Shown: positions 52,050 through 63,540, counted from the first letter of the stretch. The stretch: 64,000 nucleotides of DNA from Orobanche coerulescens (GCA_033398695.1 CM065811.1:116297501-116361500); one strand, 5' to 3'. Program-made: numbers and translations. Notes: a model not told the origin generated them from the letters alone.

Positions 52050-54353
52050 TCATCTGCTGTCTAGATTTGATTCCTTGATTAACGATGAAGTTATCTCCAT
52101 CACGCATGATTGTCCTTGGACTCTTTGTAACCATACCTCAATTCCTTCACGAATCATCTCTCGTTGAAGGCTAAGTTGGGAGGTCGGCGTCTCCAGCATC
52201 TGAATAGAAACAGGCTTGCGGCTAAGTGCATCGGCCACTACATTCGCTTTGCCTGGATGATATAAAATCTCCAAGTCATAGTCCTTAATCAGTTCCAACC
52301 ATCTTCTTTGCCGCATGTTCAACTCTTTCTGACTGAATATGTACTTGAGACTTTTATGATCCGTAAAAATCTGGCAGTGAGTCCCGTACAGATAATGCCT
52401 CCAGATCTTCAAAGCAAAAACTACTGCTGCTAGCTCCAAATCATGTGTCGGGTAATTCACTTCATAAGGTTTCAGTTGTCGCGATGCATAAGCGATTACC
52501 TTATCATTCTGCATCAATACGCACCCAAGTCCTTAGTTCGAAGCATCACTGTAAACTATAAATCCTCCAGTTCCATGTGGAAGTGATAGAATTGGTGCCG
52601 TCGTCAATCTCTTCTTCAATTCATCAAAACTAATCTGACACAACTCATTCCACTCAAACTTTTGAGTTTTCTACAGGAGTCGAGTAAGTGGGCGTGAGAC
52701 TTTAGAAAACCCTTCCACAAATCGATGATAGTATCCAGCAAGTCCCAAGAAGCTTCGGACCTCTTTCACGTTCTTTGGAGGCTTCCAATCCAATATTGCT
52801 TCGATCTTCTGAGGATCTACTCGGACTCCTTTAGCTGACACCACATGTCCGAGGAACATTACTTCCTTTAGCCAGAATTCACACTTAGAAAGTTTGGCGT
52901 ACAATTGTTCGTTTCTCAAAAGTTCCAACACAATCCGCAAATGCTGCGCATGTTCTTCCGGGCTCTTAGAATACACCAGAATGTCATCAATGAACACGAC
53001 CACAAATTTGTCCAAAAATTCAATGAACACTCTGTTCATTAATTGCATAAATACAGCAGGTGCGTTAGTGAGACCAAACGGCATCACTACAAACTCATAA
53101 TGTCCGTAGCGAGTTCTGAACGCTGATTTCGGAACATCAGATTCCTTAATCCTCAGCTGATGGTATCCTGATCTCAGATCGATTTTAGAAAATACTGTTG
53201 CCCCTTGCAGCTGGTCAAACAGATCATCAATCCGTGGCAACGGATATTTGTTCTTAATCGTCATCTTGTTCAGCTCTCGATAGTCAATACACAGTCGGAG
53301 TGACCCATCCTTCTTTCGGACAAAAAGAACTGGCGCTCCCCAGGGTGAAACGCTTGGCTGAATATAGCCCTTGTCCAGTAACTCCTACAGCTGCTTATTC
53401 AGTTCGTACATTTCAGTAGGTGCCATACGATACAGCGCCTTGGAAATTGGTGTAGCTCCGGGTTCCAGCTCGATGGTAAATTCCACATCCCTTCGTGGAG
53501 GTAGTCCAGGTAACTCGTCAGGAAATACATCTGGGAATTCGTTCACAACAGGAATGGATGAAAGTTCCACAATTTCGTCTTCTTTCTTCATTGCATAACA
53601 CCAGTACCCGGTACATCCCTGTTTCAACAATTTGAAAGCTTTCATCACCTTGATCAATTTTCCTGAGCTTCCCGGTTTCCACCCCTCGAACAATATTTCG
53701 GAACCATCGTCGGCGATCAGCGAGATATTCCTCCTTCGGTAGTTCACAATTGCTCCATATCGATTAAGCCAATCGTCTCCGAGTATCAGGTCGTCTCCTT
53801 GCATTTCTATCACGATCAGATTTGAGGGCCACTCTCTGCCTCCAAATGATATAGGGAAATTTCTAGTTTCTAAATTTCCGACAATACTCTCTCCACTCGG
53901 TAAACCAACAACATAAGGTTCACAAGTATGAAAACCGGAAATATTGAAACGATTTACACAAGACAAAGATATAAAAGAATGCGTAGCTCCTGTATCGAAT
54001 AAAACGTTAACTGGCTGGGAAAGGATCTGGACAGTACCTGATGCGACAACAGCATCCTGATCGTCTGTCCTTCTCATCTCGTACAGACGTGGGGGAACAG
54101 ATCCGGCACTCGATGTCCCCTTTTGGTCCCATTGTCCTCTGCCTCGTCCACGGCCAAAATTTTGAGGCATCTGAACACTTTGCTGCGTCTGTTGGACACT
54201 AGCTTCCTTTTGAACTGGCTGTGATGAACGGGTTCCTTTGTATTTGGTGGCGTCTTTGCAGAACGTCGCACAGTGCCCTTCCTGTCCGCAGTCAAAACAT
54301 GTAATGGCAGAGTGCATAAGCGATCGCGCCAAAGGTGGCACAGGCGACCACAA
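52050..54353 (-). pseudogene. pol: zinc knuckle, protease, reverse transcriptase and RNase H of element E
   Basis: One continuous minus-strand frame with three stops at 53385-53387 (TAG), 52671-52673 (TAG) and 52533-52535 (TAA). Each sits where Gln is conserved, so each fits a C-to-T change. Domains in order: zinc knuckle CFDCGQEGHCATFC (about 54300); protease active site LFDTGATHSF (about 53995); RT with [23 protein letters not shown] and catalytic FIDDILVYS (about 52990); RNase H with [11 protein letters not shown] and the DALSRK end (about 52215). The frame is lost between 52050 and 51835. The reading frame is preserved but not translatable as read. Confidence 0.92.
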
Positions 54354-55309
54354 TTAAAGCACTTCCTAGCTGTATCCGTCGTGACTGACATTGTTCCGTA
54401 ATTATTTCCGTTCTTAGATGGGTGCGGAGGTTTCTTGAAAGAAAATGAAGACTGGGCCTTACGGGGCCCACTGCTTTTGTGCTCTGTAAAAGTACCAGAG
54501 ACTTTCTGTTTCTTCGACTCCATAAACTTCTCCATTGCTGCTTCTTTAATTTCATACGCCAACGCCTTATCCTGGTATTGGCGGAGAGTGGTACATTCAA
54601 AACCGGACATGTACCTCTGGATTTCTGGTTTCATTCTCATTTCAAAATGAATCATCATCTCCGCATCTGTTCTGACCAGATGTCGAACAAATGCTAATTG
54701 CTGGTTAAACGTCTTAATAAATGCAGGATACGGGTTCATCGATGGTCGAGAGAAAAATTCTCGAATTTTGGCTTCCCTCACGGGACGAGGGCAATCGAGC
54801 TTCCATCATCATTTTAAATTCCGCCCAATCGGTATCATGATCTGCTGGGTCGGATAGCTTCCCACCACTCGGATGCTTCTCCTATCGAGAAATCTTGGGC
54901 AATAGGAGCTCTCCTGTCATTCGGGCAATTAATTCCGGCAAAAATTTTCTCCAGTTCCTTCAACCAATGGTCCCAGTGGGAGTCTCGGAAAAGCCGTCAA
55001 ATTTGGGTGGTTGCATCTTTGCCACCTCTTGTAACCATCGGTCACCTCGATTTCCCATTTCGGAATCCTTTGTTGTCCATCTCCTGCTGAATTCTGCCGC
55101 CACTTGCATTCGGTCCACGACACCGTGCGGCCGAGTCATCAGTTCACGACTTGACGAAGGATTTCGGTACACCAGTTCGGTTCATTATTGATGGATTCCG
55201 CGGCTCGCTTTGAGCTATGACTAGCCTGATTAGAAGGCGACGCCTCCCTTTCAGCATTCCTTCGTCCGCGTCCACGACCGCGACCACGTCCACGTCCGCC
55301 TCTCGACAT
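54074..55309 (-). pseudogene. gag: gag of element E, frameshifted
   Basis: It starts at the methionine near 55309 with an Arg-Gly repeat (MSRGGRGRGRGRGR), a typical Tekay gag N-terminus. Pieces follow in different frames: 55309-55139, 55172-54960 (PPKFDGFSETP block), then 54781-54074 with the capsid end (AKIREFFSRPSMNPYPAFI, VRTDAEMMIHFEMRM). A first zinc-knuckle-like CFNCGRLCHLWRDR (about 54360) is followed by a frame change into the second knuckle. Gag forms the nucleocapsid particle. Confidence 0.85.
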
Positions 55310-55527
55310 ACTGTAAGCATAAATACTCAATATACAGGAAGTAACATCGTTCTAATATTCAAGTATAAAGAGACACAATATGTAAAGAACGAGATAGAGT
55401 TTAGGAACTTACAACCACCGTTCGCATGAAGACGTAGGCAGTGCGGTGATGTCATTCACGGCCGATTACCTCAAAAGACATAAATGACCCCTATCTTAAC
55501 CCAACAGCCAAGATATCCATAATCTTA

Positions 55528-55539
55528 GCTCCGATACCA
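55528..55539 (-). other. primer-binding site, element E
   Basis: TGGTATCGGAGC on the minus strand, five bases from the 5' LTR; the same variant as in elements B and C. Confidence 0.88.
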
Positions 55540-55896
55540 TATTCTGTAACACCCCCGATATATTCAGGAATATTACAGCGCCGTAAATCCTTTACATAAG
55601 AATTTACAAGGCTGATTAGAAGAAAAGACAATAACAGATACCGCTTTATGAAATTGTTGAAGTAAAATACAACCGTCAGGTTCAAAAACCGAAATACAAA
55701 TATCCAATGAAGATTTATTATTACATCACTAAAATCCAAACATTATAAACGGACGACGTACTCGAGTACTTATTGAAATAACCAACAATTAACAGACAGT
55801 AAACCCGGCCGGAACATAACTTTGCACCCTCGTCATCATGCATCTCCAGTGGTTGTTTCCCCGCTCTCCTGGATCCTGAACAAACACAATGTTCAC

Positions 55897-55924
55897 CCCC
55901 GAAGGGGTTAGCACAACGATGCTA
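55897..55924 (-). other. twin hairpin in element E 5' LTR
   Basis: CCCC-GAA-GGGG followed by TAGCA/TGCTA with a 6-base loop. Confidence 0.6.
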
Positions 55925-56029
55925 GTACAAGTACAATAATCATACAACAATGATATAATCAACAATTATATCATAACAAGTTTCTCCAACGAGAATATCC
56001 ACAACACATATCATATCATAACAGTTTCA

Positions 56030-56175
56030 ACATACTGGTGGTATTCCAACGATCCAGCGCACACAGCTATAGATTCCCATGATGATCCCGTCGGACCAAC
56101 ACATGGTGGAACTACCTGTCCAACGATCCAGCGCACACAGCTATAGATTCCCATGATGATTCCCGTCGGATCAAC
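56030..56175 (-). repeat. minisatellite in element E 5' LTR
   Basis: Two units with CCAACGATCCAGCGCACACA, GATTCCCATGATGAT and CCGTCGGA. More regular than the 3' LTR copy. Confidence 0.75.
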
Positions 56176-56451
56176 GCATGGTGGACATATATTCACAACA
56201 TATTTACACTATACAATCATATCATAATTGTCATAATATAAACAATTCTAATTAGAGTACTTGCCTCGATTAGAAGACAGAACAATACTTCCACGAAAAC
56301 GAGACACTCGAAGGTCGCCCCTCTCGATCAATCACGCAACAAGATCAAACCTTAACAAAAGAAATGATATAGGATTTATCTCATGTCGTACGAATGTTTA
56401 ACAATTCGATTCACGGCCAAAAGTTCATAAAATGCAATGCTGCTGAAGCGC

Positions 56452-56668
56452 TTAGCGCACGCTAAGTACTCGTAGCGTCGTTAAATGCGCTCGATAGCGC
56501 ACGTAAACAACAAAGCCTAGCGTACGCTAACTATGCATGGTCGATTACTTCGCGACCGGCCAAGTGACTTCGTCGATGGTCTAGCGTCGTTACGTACTAA
56601 ACGTAGCGCCGCGCTAACTCGTGCTCGATAGCGCCGCGTTAATATTCATAGCATAGCGTGCGCTATCA
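56452..56668 (-). repeat. downstream palindrome group, element E 5' LTR
   Basis: TAGCGCACGCTAA and TAGCGTACGCTAA words, several with inserted or missing bases relative to 49195-49420. Confidence 0.65.
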
Positions 56669-57486
56669 TGCATGGCGATTTCTTTGAGCGAAAGCTTATT
56701 CTCGCCATGATCGAAACAATGAAATCTTCTGTGATACTTCATGTTACCTCCATTAATATCATGTATATATGATTCTGAATGATCTTACGGATAACAACAA
56801 CTTCGGATTCAAGGATATGCATACCATATAAACCATATTCCATTTCGACGACAATTCTTCATATGACGATTCGAAAAGCTTAACGGTTGATATCAACACC
56901 TTATATCAATCAATATTATCATGCTGAAGTTGTTTAAACGTTCCGTCTATACTAGATAAATCTTTCCATGATCAATCCTTTAGATTTATCCAACAATAAT
57001 GATTGTTAAAGTCAAGTCCATGATTATTATGAAGTCATCTACTAGATTCGAATTACCAATGATAGAAGCTTCTCTTTACATATTCAGTGTAATAAGATTC
57101 GAATCATGATGATTATAATCAAGGTACTTAAGGCTTATTCATCTCACTATTCCAAACATGATATACTTGGATAATTCATCTATGAAAATCCATATCTTGT
57201 TAACATGATCATCCAAATCGTTAGAATCCAACTCTAAGTCTTGAGATAGATTGAACATACCTTAATATGATGAAAATCACTGAACCGTAAGGTAGAATCC
57301 AACTCCGGTTGGTTGTATGCCACTCCAAGGTGCTATTCCTCTTCAATGATTACTCCCAAGTGATAGCCAATATATAAACACCAACAATATGTGTTCTAAG
57401 TATGTAGTAGGATATCTCAGCTCTCTAGCCTCTCAAGTATGCAGAAGGAACGAGTAAAATGTAAGCCCAAAACGAGTTGTTGTCCC

Positions 57487-57740
57487 ATTTATAATATTCT
57501 GCATTTTAACAAGTTAGCGCACGCTACTAAGCATTCCTTAGCGTGCTCTAATAATGGTTGACTTCAGAATTGTCCGGGTGCGTCCGCGAGAATCTTATCC
57601 GGACCCATGTCCCGGCTGGCGCATGTGCTAGCTGTCTCGCTCAATAATTGAGTCCTTAGCGCACGCAACTCCTACCTGCATAGCGTGCGCTAATAATAGC
57701 CCGATAGCGCGCGTTAAGATACATTCTTAGCGTGCGCTAT
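57487..57740 (-). promoter_or_regulatory. U3 array and TATA box, element E 5' LTR
   Basis: TATAAAT on the minus strand at 57487-57493, with the TAGCGCACGCTA array directly upstream of it. This copy would drive element E. Confidence 0.7.
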
Positions 57741-57899
57741 CACGAGGTTGTTTGAGCAATTTTGCATGTTTCTATACTTATGTACAATGATATCAATGCA
57801 CGAAATATCATACTCCAATAATCAAAACCACCAATCCGAATAATACATGGTTTGAATACAGATGAAATACACCGTAATAAATCCGGATATTACAGCTAT

Positions 57900-59590
57900 A
57901 ATATATGTACTTGTCTGGAACCGTTAGTTTAAAGCTATATTTGATTGATGTTTGTTCGTTCTCATGTTCGTATTTCCGAGTCGAATAGTAGGATTTTTTT
58001 GTTGTTGCATTACAGGCTAGTTACAGCAGTAAGTACTGGATACTACTCCATTGTGTAAAGGGTAGGACCGTATGTACGTTATGATATGACCATATTGAGG
58101 ATTTTTTATGTTGGTTCCGATGAGAGTTCCATACGATCATGCGTGGTGGATATACGATCGTATCAGAAAAGTATAAGACCGTACGATGGTAGTATACGAC
58201 CATATATGGTGGTCTGGAAGCTCCCATATTTTCTTCGGCGTACATGAGATACGACCGTATATGTAGATGATATGACCGTATGTAACCGATTTACAGCCTT
58301 GCTATTGTGGGGTTACGGTCGTAAGTCGGGAGAATATGGGTCGGATTGATTTTGCCGTAAGTGAGTTACGGTCGTATGCATGAGATGATTCAGCCGTATG
58401 ATGAAGAGTCATGGCGATAGAGAAGGCACGATACTTTTGTGTAGTCATTGATCTTAAATTGCACGGATGTCAATTGAGCAAGATATGGCCATATGTTATG
58501 GTGTTACGGCTGTATAGGGTGTTTGTTATGATTGTATGTGGTAGAGTTACAACCATAACTCAGAGCAATATATAAGACTGAAGGTGGAGCTATTTGCTCA
58601 TTTTTACACTTCTTTCCTTATTTTCTGAGAGCGAGAGCTCCTAAAGTGAGTTCTTATCATCTAAATACTTGTGTACTCGTGGATCGTCTAATACGATTAT
58701 AGTGCTTCGAAAGTGACTGGAAGTGGATTGAAACATTGGAAATGATCTGAATCTTCATAGAGGTAAGTGTTCTTTTACTTAGATTACATTTTGGATTATA
58801 ACTTAGTGTTATTGAGATGATAATCATGATATATATTAGTTATACATATGATTGTGAGATGGATAAAAATATTATATTGGATTACTGGAACTATTGTGAA
58901 GAACAGTATGAAATGGATTTTGAACATGAAGAGTTGCGACTTTAAATTGTTATAATCTTGGATTATCATTTTGATTCAGACTGGTGATGATTTTTTGAGT
59001 AATCTTCGGATTCGAATCGTCATTGGAGGATTCCACAATGATTAGTTGAGTTCGAGTCCTAAACATTTGAAGATTATTTACAAATTGTTTGATTAGTTAT
59101 TAGGATAGATTATTTTTAGAGTTACTTTGTTGCATTATTGAAGGTAAAGGGTTGTTGTAGTCGTCGAGACATGTTTTGAACATTGTTATTGATGAAATGT
59201 GTTTCATTCAAGGTTTTTCGAGTGTTTTGTCTGTTCGTTGGAGGACATCTGGTTCGTGTTGGAGTAATTTCCATCTTCAGTATTGAGGCAAGTTAATCTG
59301 GCTATAAAGATGATGATTCTTTTGTATGTTGTACGTATGACGTCCGTTGTTTTATGCTTTATGTTTTGTGATTCATATTTAGATGATATTGTTGATCGTG
59401 TTGATCATTTGTTTCTTGAGTAACAGTGGTTCCATGTCATTAGTTACCTTTATTTCACTTCCGTGAGTCTCTTTGATCCTTGTTGGATTTGTTGGTTTTT
59501 ATTAATGTTCATTGTTACTTTTTCTCATGACATTCCAGAGTCATACTGGCGTTGTTTTAGATTATTTTTTTTATCATTAACCTTGTTGGA
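57900..59590 (+). repeat. degenerate LTR remnant with a TACGACCGTA array
   Basis: An array, TATA box, leader and donor-like AGAGGTAAGTG (about 58760) are in the same order as in elements A and D on the plus strand, and GAGCTCCTAAAGTGAG resembles the leader of A. The TG and CA ends and a partner LTR were not found, so this is an old or truncated LTR. 58800-59590 is AT-rich with nothing recognisable. Confidence 0.45.
58069..58575 (+). promoter_or_regulatory. array of TACGACCGTAT words and TATA box in the remnant
   Basis: Words such as ATACGATCGTATC, TACGACCGTATATG, GTTACGGTCGTAAG and GACCGTATG in both orientations, then TATATAA at 58569-58575. A further array type in the same place relative to the TATA box. 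Confidence 0.6.
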
Positions 59591-60184
59591 ATATTAATAA
59601 TGTGAATTTTTTCGGTCATGAACATGATACTGAGTATATAAGGATAAGATGACGGGTTATATTTTCTAACATGGTCGAATAATTATTGGTAATAATATGA
59701 CGGTGACCAACTTTGTATTCTTCGATAAATTATTCAACGTGAATTGTAGAAGTTATTTGCACTAAATGACGACTTGTGAATTTTTATGGATTATAGATGT
59801 AATTATGGTCTTGGATCATTCAAAATACAAATAAGGTACCAAAGATATTAGTGGATATATGATTGGGTATTTTTTGGAAAGTGTCGTGCACAAGGATCGA
59901 CTTTGAAAAATCACCACGAATTTTGATAAGTCCAAATATTCTTGAACTTAACAATATAGTACATAATTGAGTTAATTTTCCAACGGTTCAAATGGTGATC
60001 CAATCGGGGTTCGGACGAAAAAACTATGGTCGATTTAGTAGGGACGGCCAAGCGGCTGGACTACCATGGGCCCTGCATGCAGGGACAGGTCGCGAGCCAG
60101 AATCTTCCGAGCAAGTTGCCCGACAGTCAGCGTGCAAAAACCGGACAATGCGCGCGGAATTCATCTCGCTTGACTCAGCACTGT
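59590..60184 (+). repeat. second degenerate LTR piece (U3 part)
   Basis: Two blocks match U3 sequence of other elements: AATATGACGGTGACCAAC (59694) resembles element D near 38130, and 59870-60030 (GGTTCAAATGGTGATCCAATC) resembles element C near 23760-23860 in reverse complement. It ends where a B-type LTR begins at 60185. Confidence 0.5.
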
Positions 60185-60975
60185 TGTAACACCCCCAATC
60201 CGCTCAGGGATATTACACGCCGTAGAACCTTTCCTCAAGGATCTACCAGGCTGGTAACAATATAGAACAACTCAACAATGCCTTTAAGGCTAAAATGACT
60301 CAGTAGACCGATTTGGTCTTTCAATAAATACATACAACTCAAACTCTGATACGAATTCTCCCGGAGGGGGTGGATACGTATCGTTCGGAGTGTACGTATG
60401 AATATCGTAGCGGAAGTCTTTTTACGATTAGTGGTGTTTTGGATGTATTTTGTATGTAATATCGAATATGACAAGGAAAATTCGAACAAATGGAAAATGG
60501 AAGTAATATCGGAAAAGTGATAATATCGATCAAGAAGACTTGAACGATCAAGAACAAGGGTTTATCGAATTAGACCTATAACTCGATAAGGTGATTTCTT
60601 CCCAAGACCTATTGAGAATCAATCGGATTAATATTCGAAAACGCGTCGAATAAAAATCAAGGTTCGATGAAAAGCATTCACCAAGAATAGAAAACACAAT
60701 GTGTATTCTTATACTTCAACATTCATAATACTATATCTATTATAAGGCTAAGTGAAGACTACTTATAGGAGTGAAGTCTTCAACTTAAGGAATCAAACAA
60801 AAAATAAAATAATTCAAAGATTTATAAAATCTTTGAATAATCAAAACAAATCAAATAAAATAAAAAAAAGAAACATACATCATAAAACATGGGAACACAA
60901 TCCCTAAAAGAGTAAAAAAAGGAAAAGAGAAGACAAAACACACAAAAATCAACAATAAAAAAGGTGGTATTTAGG

Positions 60976-61302
60976 ACACGGCCGTGTCGCTTGACACGGC
61001 ATGGCGCGATCATCGGCAGCGGTGACTCGACCGTGTCCGGCCCGACACGGTCGCGGCATGACAGGGCGTCCGGCGGCCGACTCGTCCGATAGTGACTCGG
61101 CACGGGCGCGGCCGACAAGGGCGTTCGGCGTGGGCCCGATCGTGTCTGGAACACGGCCGGTCGTCTGGCGATCGGTTTTGGCTTATCCGGAAGAGTTCGA
61201 CTCGGCCGTGCGGACAACACGGTCGAGTCACGTGGCGATGACTTTTGCATTTCCGGACGAGTGCGGCACGGGCCGTGTCGGACGACACGGTCGGGTCCGG
61301 CC
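60976..61302 (-). promoter_or_regulatory. CGACCGTGTC array in element F copy 1
   Basis: CTCGACCGTGTC, GACACGGTCG, GGCTTATCCGGAAGAG and GGCACGGGCCGTGTCGG occur in the same order as in element C (29187-29500), while sequence outside the array is unrelated to element C. Confidence 0.65.
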
Positions 61303-61410
61303 GGCAGTGCTCGACATTTTCTGGCAGGTGCGATATTTTCCGGCAGGCTCGACATTTTCCGGCAGGCGGCGACATTTTCCGGCAGGTTGTGTCATTTTCC
61401 GGCTTGTGTC
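61303..61410 (-). repeat. short tandem units in element F copy 1
   Basis: Five units of about 20 bp built on CATTTTCCGGCAGG. Confidence 0.8.
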
Positions 61411-62148
61411 CGTTTTCTCGCCTAAAAATGTTGCCGTACGTGCATGACGCGTTGTAAGGTCATTTACGTCGATCCTTGCTTCGGTTTCTTTATTCGGACT
61501 ATTCAATTCCGTATCATTGATACGAATTCTCCGGGAGAGGCGGATACGTATCGTTCGGAGTGTACTTAGGAATATCATAGCGGAAGTCTTTTTACGATTA
61601 GGGGTGTTTTGGATGTATTTTGTATGTAATATCGAATATGACAAGGAAAATTCGAACAAATGGAAAATGGAAGTAATATCGTAAAAGTGATAATATCGAT
61701 CAAGAAGACTTGAACGATCAAGAACAAGGGTTTATCGAATTAGACCTATAACTCGATAAGGTGATTTCTTCCCAAGACCTATTGAGAATCAATCGGATTA
61801 ATATTCGAAAACGCGTCGAATAAAAATCAAGGTTCGATGAAAAGCATTCACCAAGAATAGAAAACACAATGTGTATTCTTATACTTCAACATTCATAATA
61901 CTATATCTATTACAAGGCTAAGTGAAGACTACTTATAGGAGTGAAGTCTTCAACTTAAGGAATCAAACAAAAAATAAAATAATTCAAAGATTTATAAAAT
62001 CTTTGAATAATCAAAACAAATCAAATAAAATAAAAAAAAGAAACATACATCATAAAACATGGGAACACAATCCCTAAAAGAGTAAAGAAAGGAAAAGAGA
62101 AGACAAAACACACAAAAATCAACAATAAAAAAAGGTGGCTGACTGCCG

Positions 62149-62485
62149 GACACGGGCCGTGTCGCTTGACACGGCCGCGGCGCGCATCTGGCCGGCAGTG
62201 ACTCGACCGTGTCCGACTGACACGGTCGTGGCGTGACAGGGACGTCCGACAGCGACTCGTCCGACAGTGACTCGGCACGGGCGCGGCGCTGACAAGGACG
62301 TTCGGCGTGGGCCCGATCGTCTCGTGGAACACGGTCGGGTCGTCTGGACAATCGGTTTTGGCTTATCCGGAAGAGTTCGACTCGACCGTGCGGACAACGG
62401 TCGAGTCACGTGGCGATGACTTTTGCATTTCCGGACGAGTGCGGCACGGGCCGTGTCGGACGACACGGTCGGGTCCGGCCGGCAG
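62149..62485 (-). promoter_or_regulatory. CGACCGTGTC array in element F copy 2
   Basis: Same array as 60976-61302 with several small indels; closer in length to the element C 5' LTR array. Confidence 0.65.
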
Positions 62486-62592
62486 TGCTCGGCATTTTCC
62501 GGCAGGTGCGATATTTTCCGGCAGGCTCGACATTTTCCGGCAGGCGACGATATTTTCCGGCAGGTTGTGTCATTTTCCGGCTTGTGTCCGTT
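62486..62592 (-). repeat. short tandem units in element F copy 2
   Basis: Same CATTTTCCGGCAGG units as in copy 1. Confidence 0.8.
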
Positions 62593-63540
62593 TTCTCGCC
62601 TAAAAATGTTGCCGTACGTGCATGACGCGTCGTAAGGTCATTTACGTCGATCCTTGCTTCGGTTTCTTTATTCGAACTATTCAATTCCGTATCAAACTCA
62701 TTACATGCCTTTAACGAGGCTAGCCGAATCTTTTGAAAACTCATATCAAACAATCAAACAAACATACCAAGACGATCACCAATTATCATATCCACAAAAT
62801 AAGAAATGTATGGACAAGGTACTTGCCTTGAATAAGAACAACGCGGAGAATCGACCGAAGTAGGTTGGCACGAACCGACTACGAACCCGCCGACTCCACC
62901 GAACGCCAACTCATGATAATAAACTACGAAGGACAATAACAAAAATGAAAATGAATTCCATAGAGCGACTCAAAGCCGTTGAATTCAAAGAACGAATGAC
63001 AAAAGTTCAAGTGTTTCCCCCAAAACGGTCAAGAACACGATTCGTCCCGTCAAAACACGAAAACGGAATTTCAAACCGAAATATGGATATACAATCCATA
63101 GGATATGTTTAACAACATCATTTAACAACAATCGATCCATCAAAAACGGATGGAAAATGAGATCGATAACAAATCCCCCAAAAAGTCGATTCGAAGGAAA
63201 TCAAGAAGTATACTTCGATTCGACGAAGAACAATGGATTAAATGATGTTAAACACAAGAATAATACCAAGATTAATCATACCCATCATGAATTAATCAAC
63301 AATACGGAACGAATCGGACAAAAACGCCAAAACCCCAAAATTCAAGAAACTAGGGTTCTAAGAAGAGATTACATTGATTCGCTGGATCAAAGGATGATAT
63401 AGGATGATCAATCAATGATATGAACTCAAGAACTTCGTGGATTGATAGTTGAACAACATCTATACATGTTTACCACACCTCCAGCCGCGAAAGAGAAGCA
63501 AAAGAATGAGAAAATGGGTGAAAAACCCGTCTGCTCGATC

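Larger units (their letters stand above)
48299..57894 (-). mobile_element. element E: Tekay-type chromovirus (Ty3/gypsy), minus strand
   Basis: LTRs 48299-50629 (3') and 55545-57894 (5') flanked by identical GCTAT (48294-48298 and 57895-57899). On the minus strand the interior gives gag, protease, reverse transcriptase, RNase H, integrase and chromodomain in Tekay order. It is better preserved than element D: the stretch from the zinc knuckle to RNase H stays in one frame, broken by three stops, all explicable by C-to-T change. LTR ends (TGTAATATCCGG...GGGGGTGTTACA), primer site and hairpins tie it to the non-coding elements B and C, so E-like elements are the plausible protein source for them. 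Confidence 0.95.
55545..57894 (-). repeat. 5' LTR of element E
   Basis: 2350 bp. Contains twin hairpin (55897-55924), minisatellite (56030-56175), downstream palindrome group, U3 array and TATA box. Mostly the longer version at indel differences. Confidence 0.92.
60347..61516 (-). repeat. element F LTR copy 1
   Basis: AT-rich left half with a TATAAGT on the minus strand at 60761-60767, GC-rich array at 60976-61302, then five short CATTTTCCGGCAGG units. Confidence 0.75.
60347..62694 (-). mobile_element. element F: two tandem LTRs with one base between them
   Basis: Two direct copies of about 1.17 kb (60347-61516 and 61518-62694), each TGATACGAATTC...GAATTCCGTATCA-like at the ends (TGATACG/CGTATCA). 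They are separated by a single T and flanked by the 5-bp duplication AACTC (60342-60346 and 62695-62699). No primer site, polypurine tract or coding sequence is present. The minus orientation is inferred from the array, which lies in the same direction as in element C. Alternatives are an integrated two-LTR junction or a duplicated solo LTR. Confidence 0.75.
61518..62694 (-). repeat. element F LTR copy 2
   Basis: Nearly identical to copy 1; differences are concentrated in the GC-rich array as small indels. Confidence 0.75.

Noticed and set aside
53371..53598. Plus-strand open frames within element E (also 52894-53100, 54435-54697, 54895-55191)
   Set aside because: They are antisense shadows of the gag and pol frames on the minus strand.
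60180..60184. ACTGT as a target duplication for the B-type LTR at 60185
   Set aside because: The other end of that LTR is outside the window, so the duplication cannot be tested.
60822..61447. Long open frames on both strands over the GC-rich part of element F (177 and 148 codons)
   Set aside because: Produced by the GC-rich palindromic array, Arg/Pro/Ser-rich on both strands, and repeated in the second LTR copy. Not protein coding.
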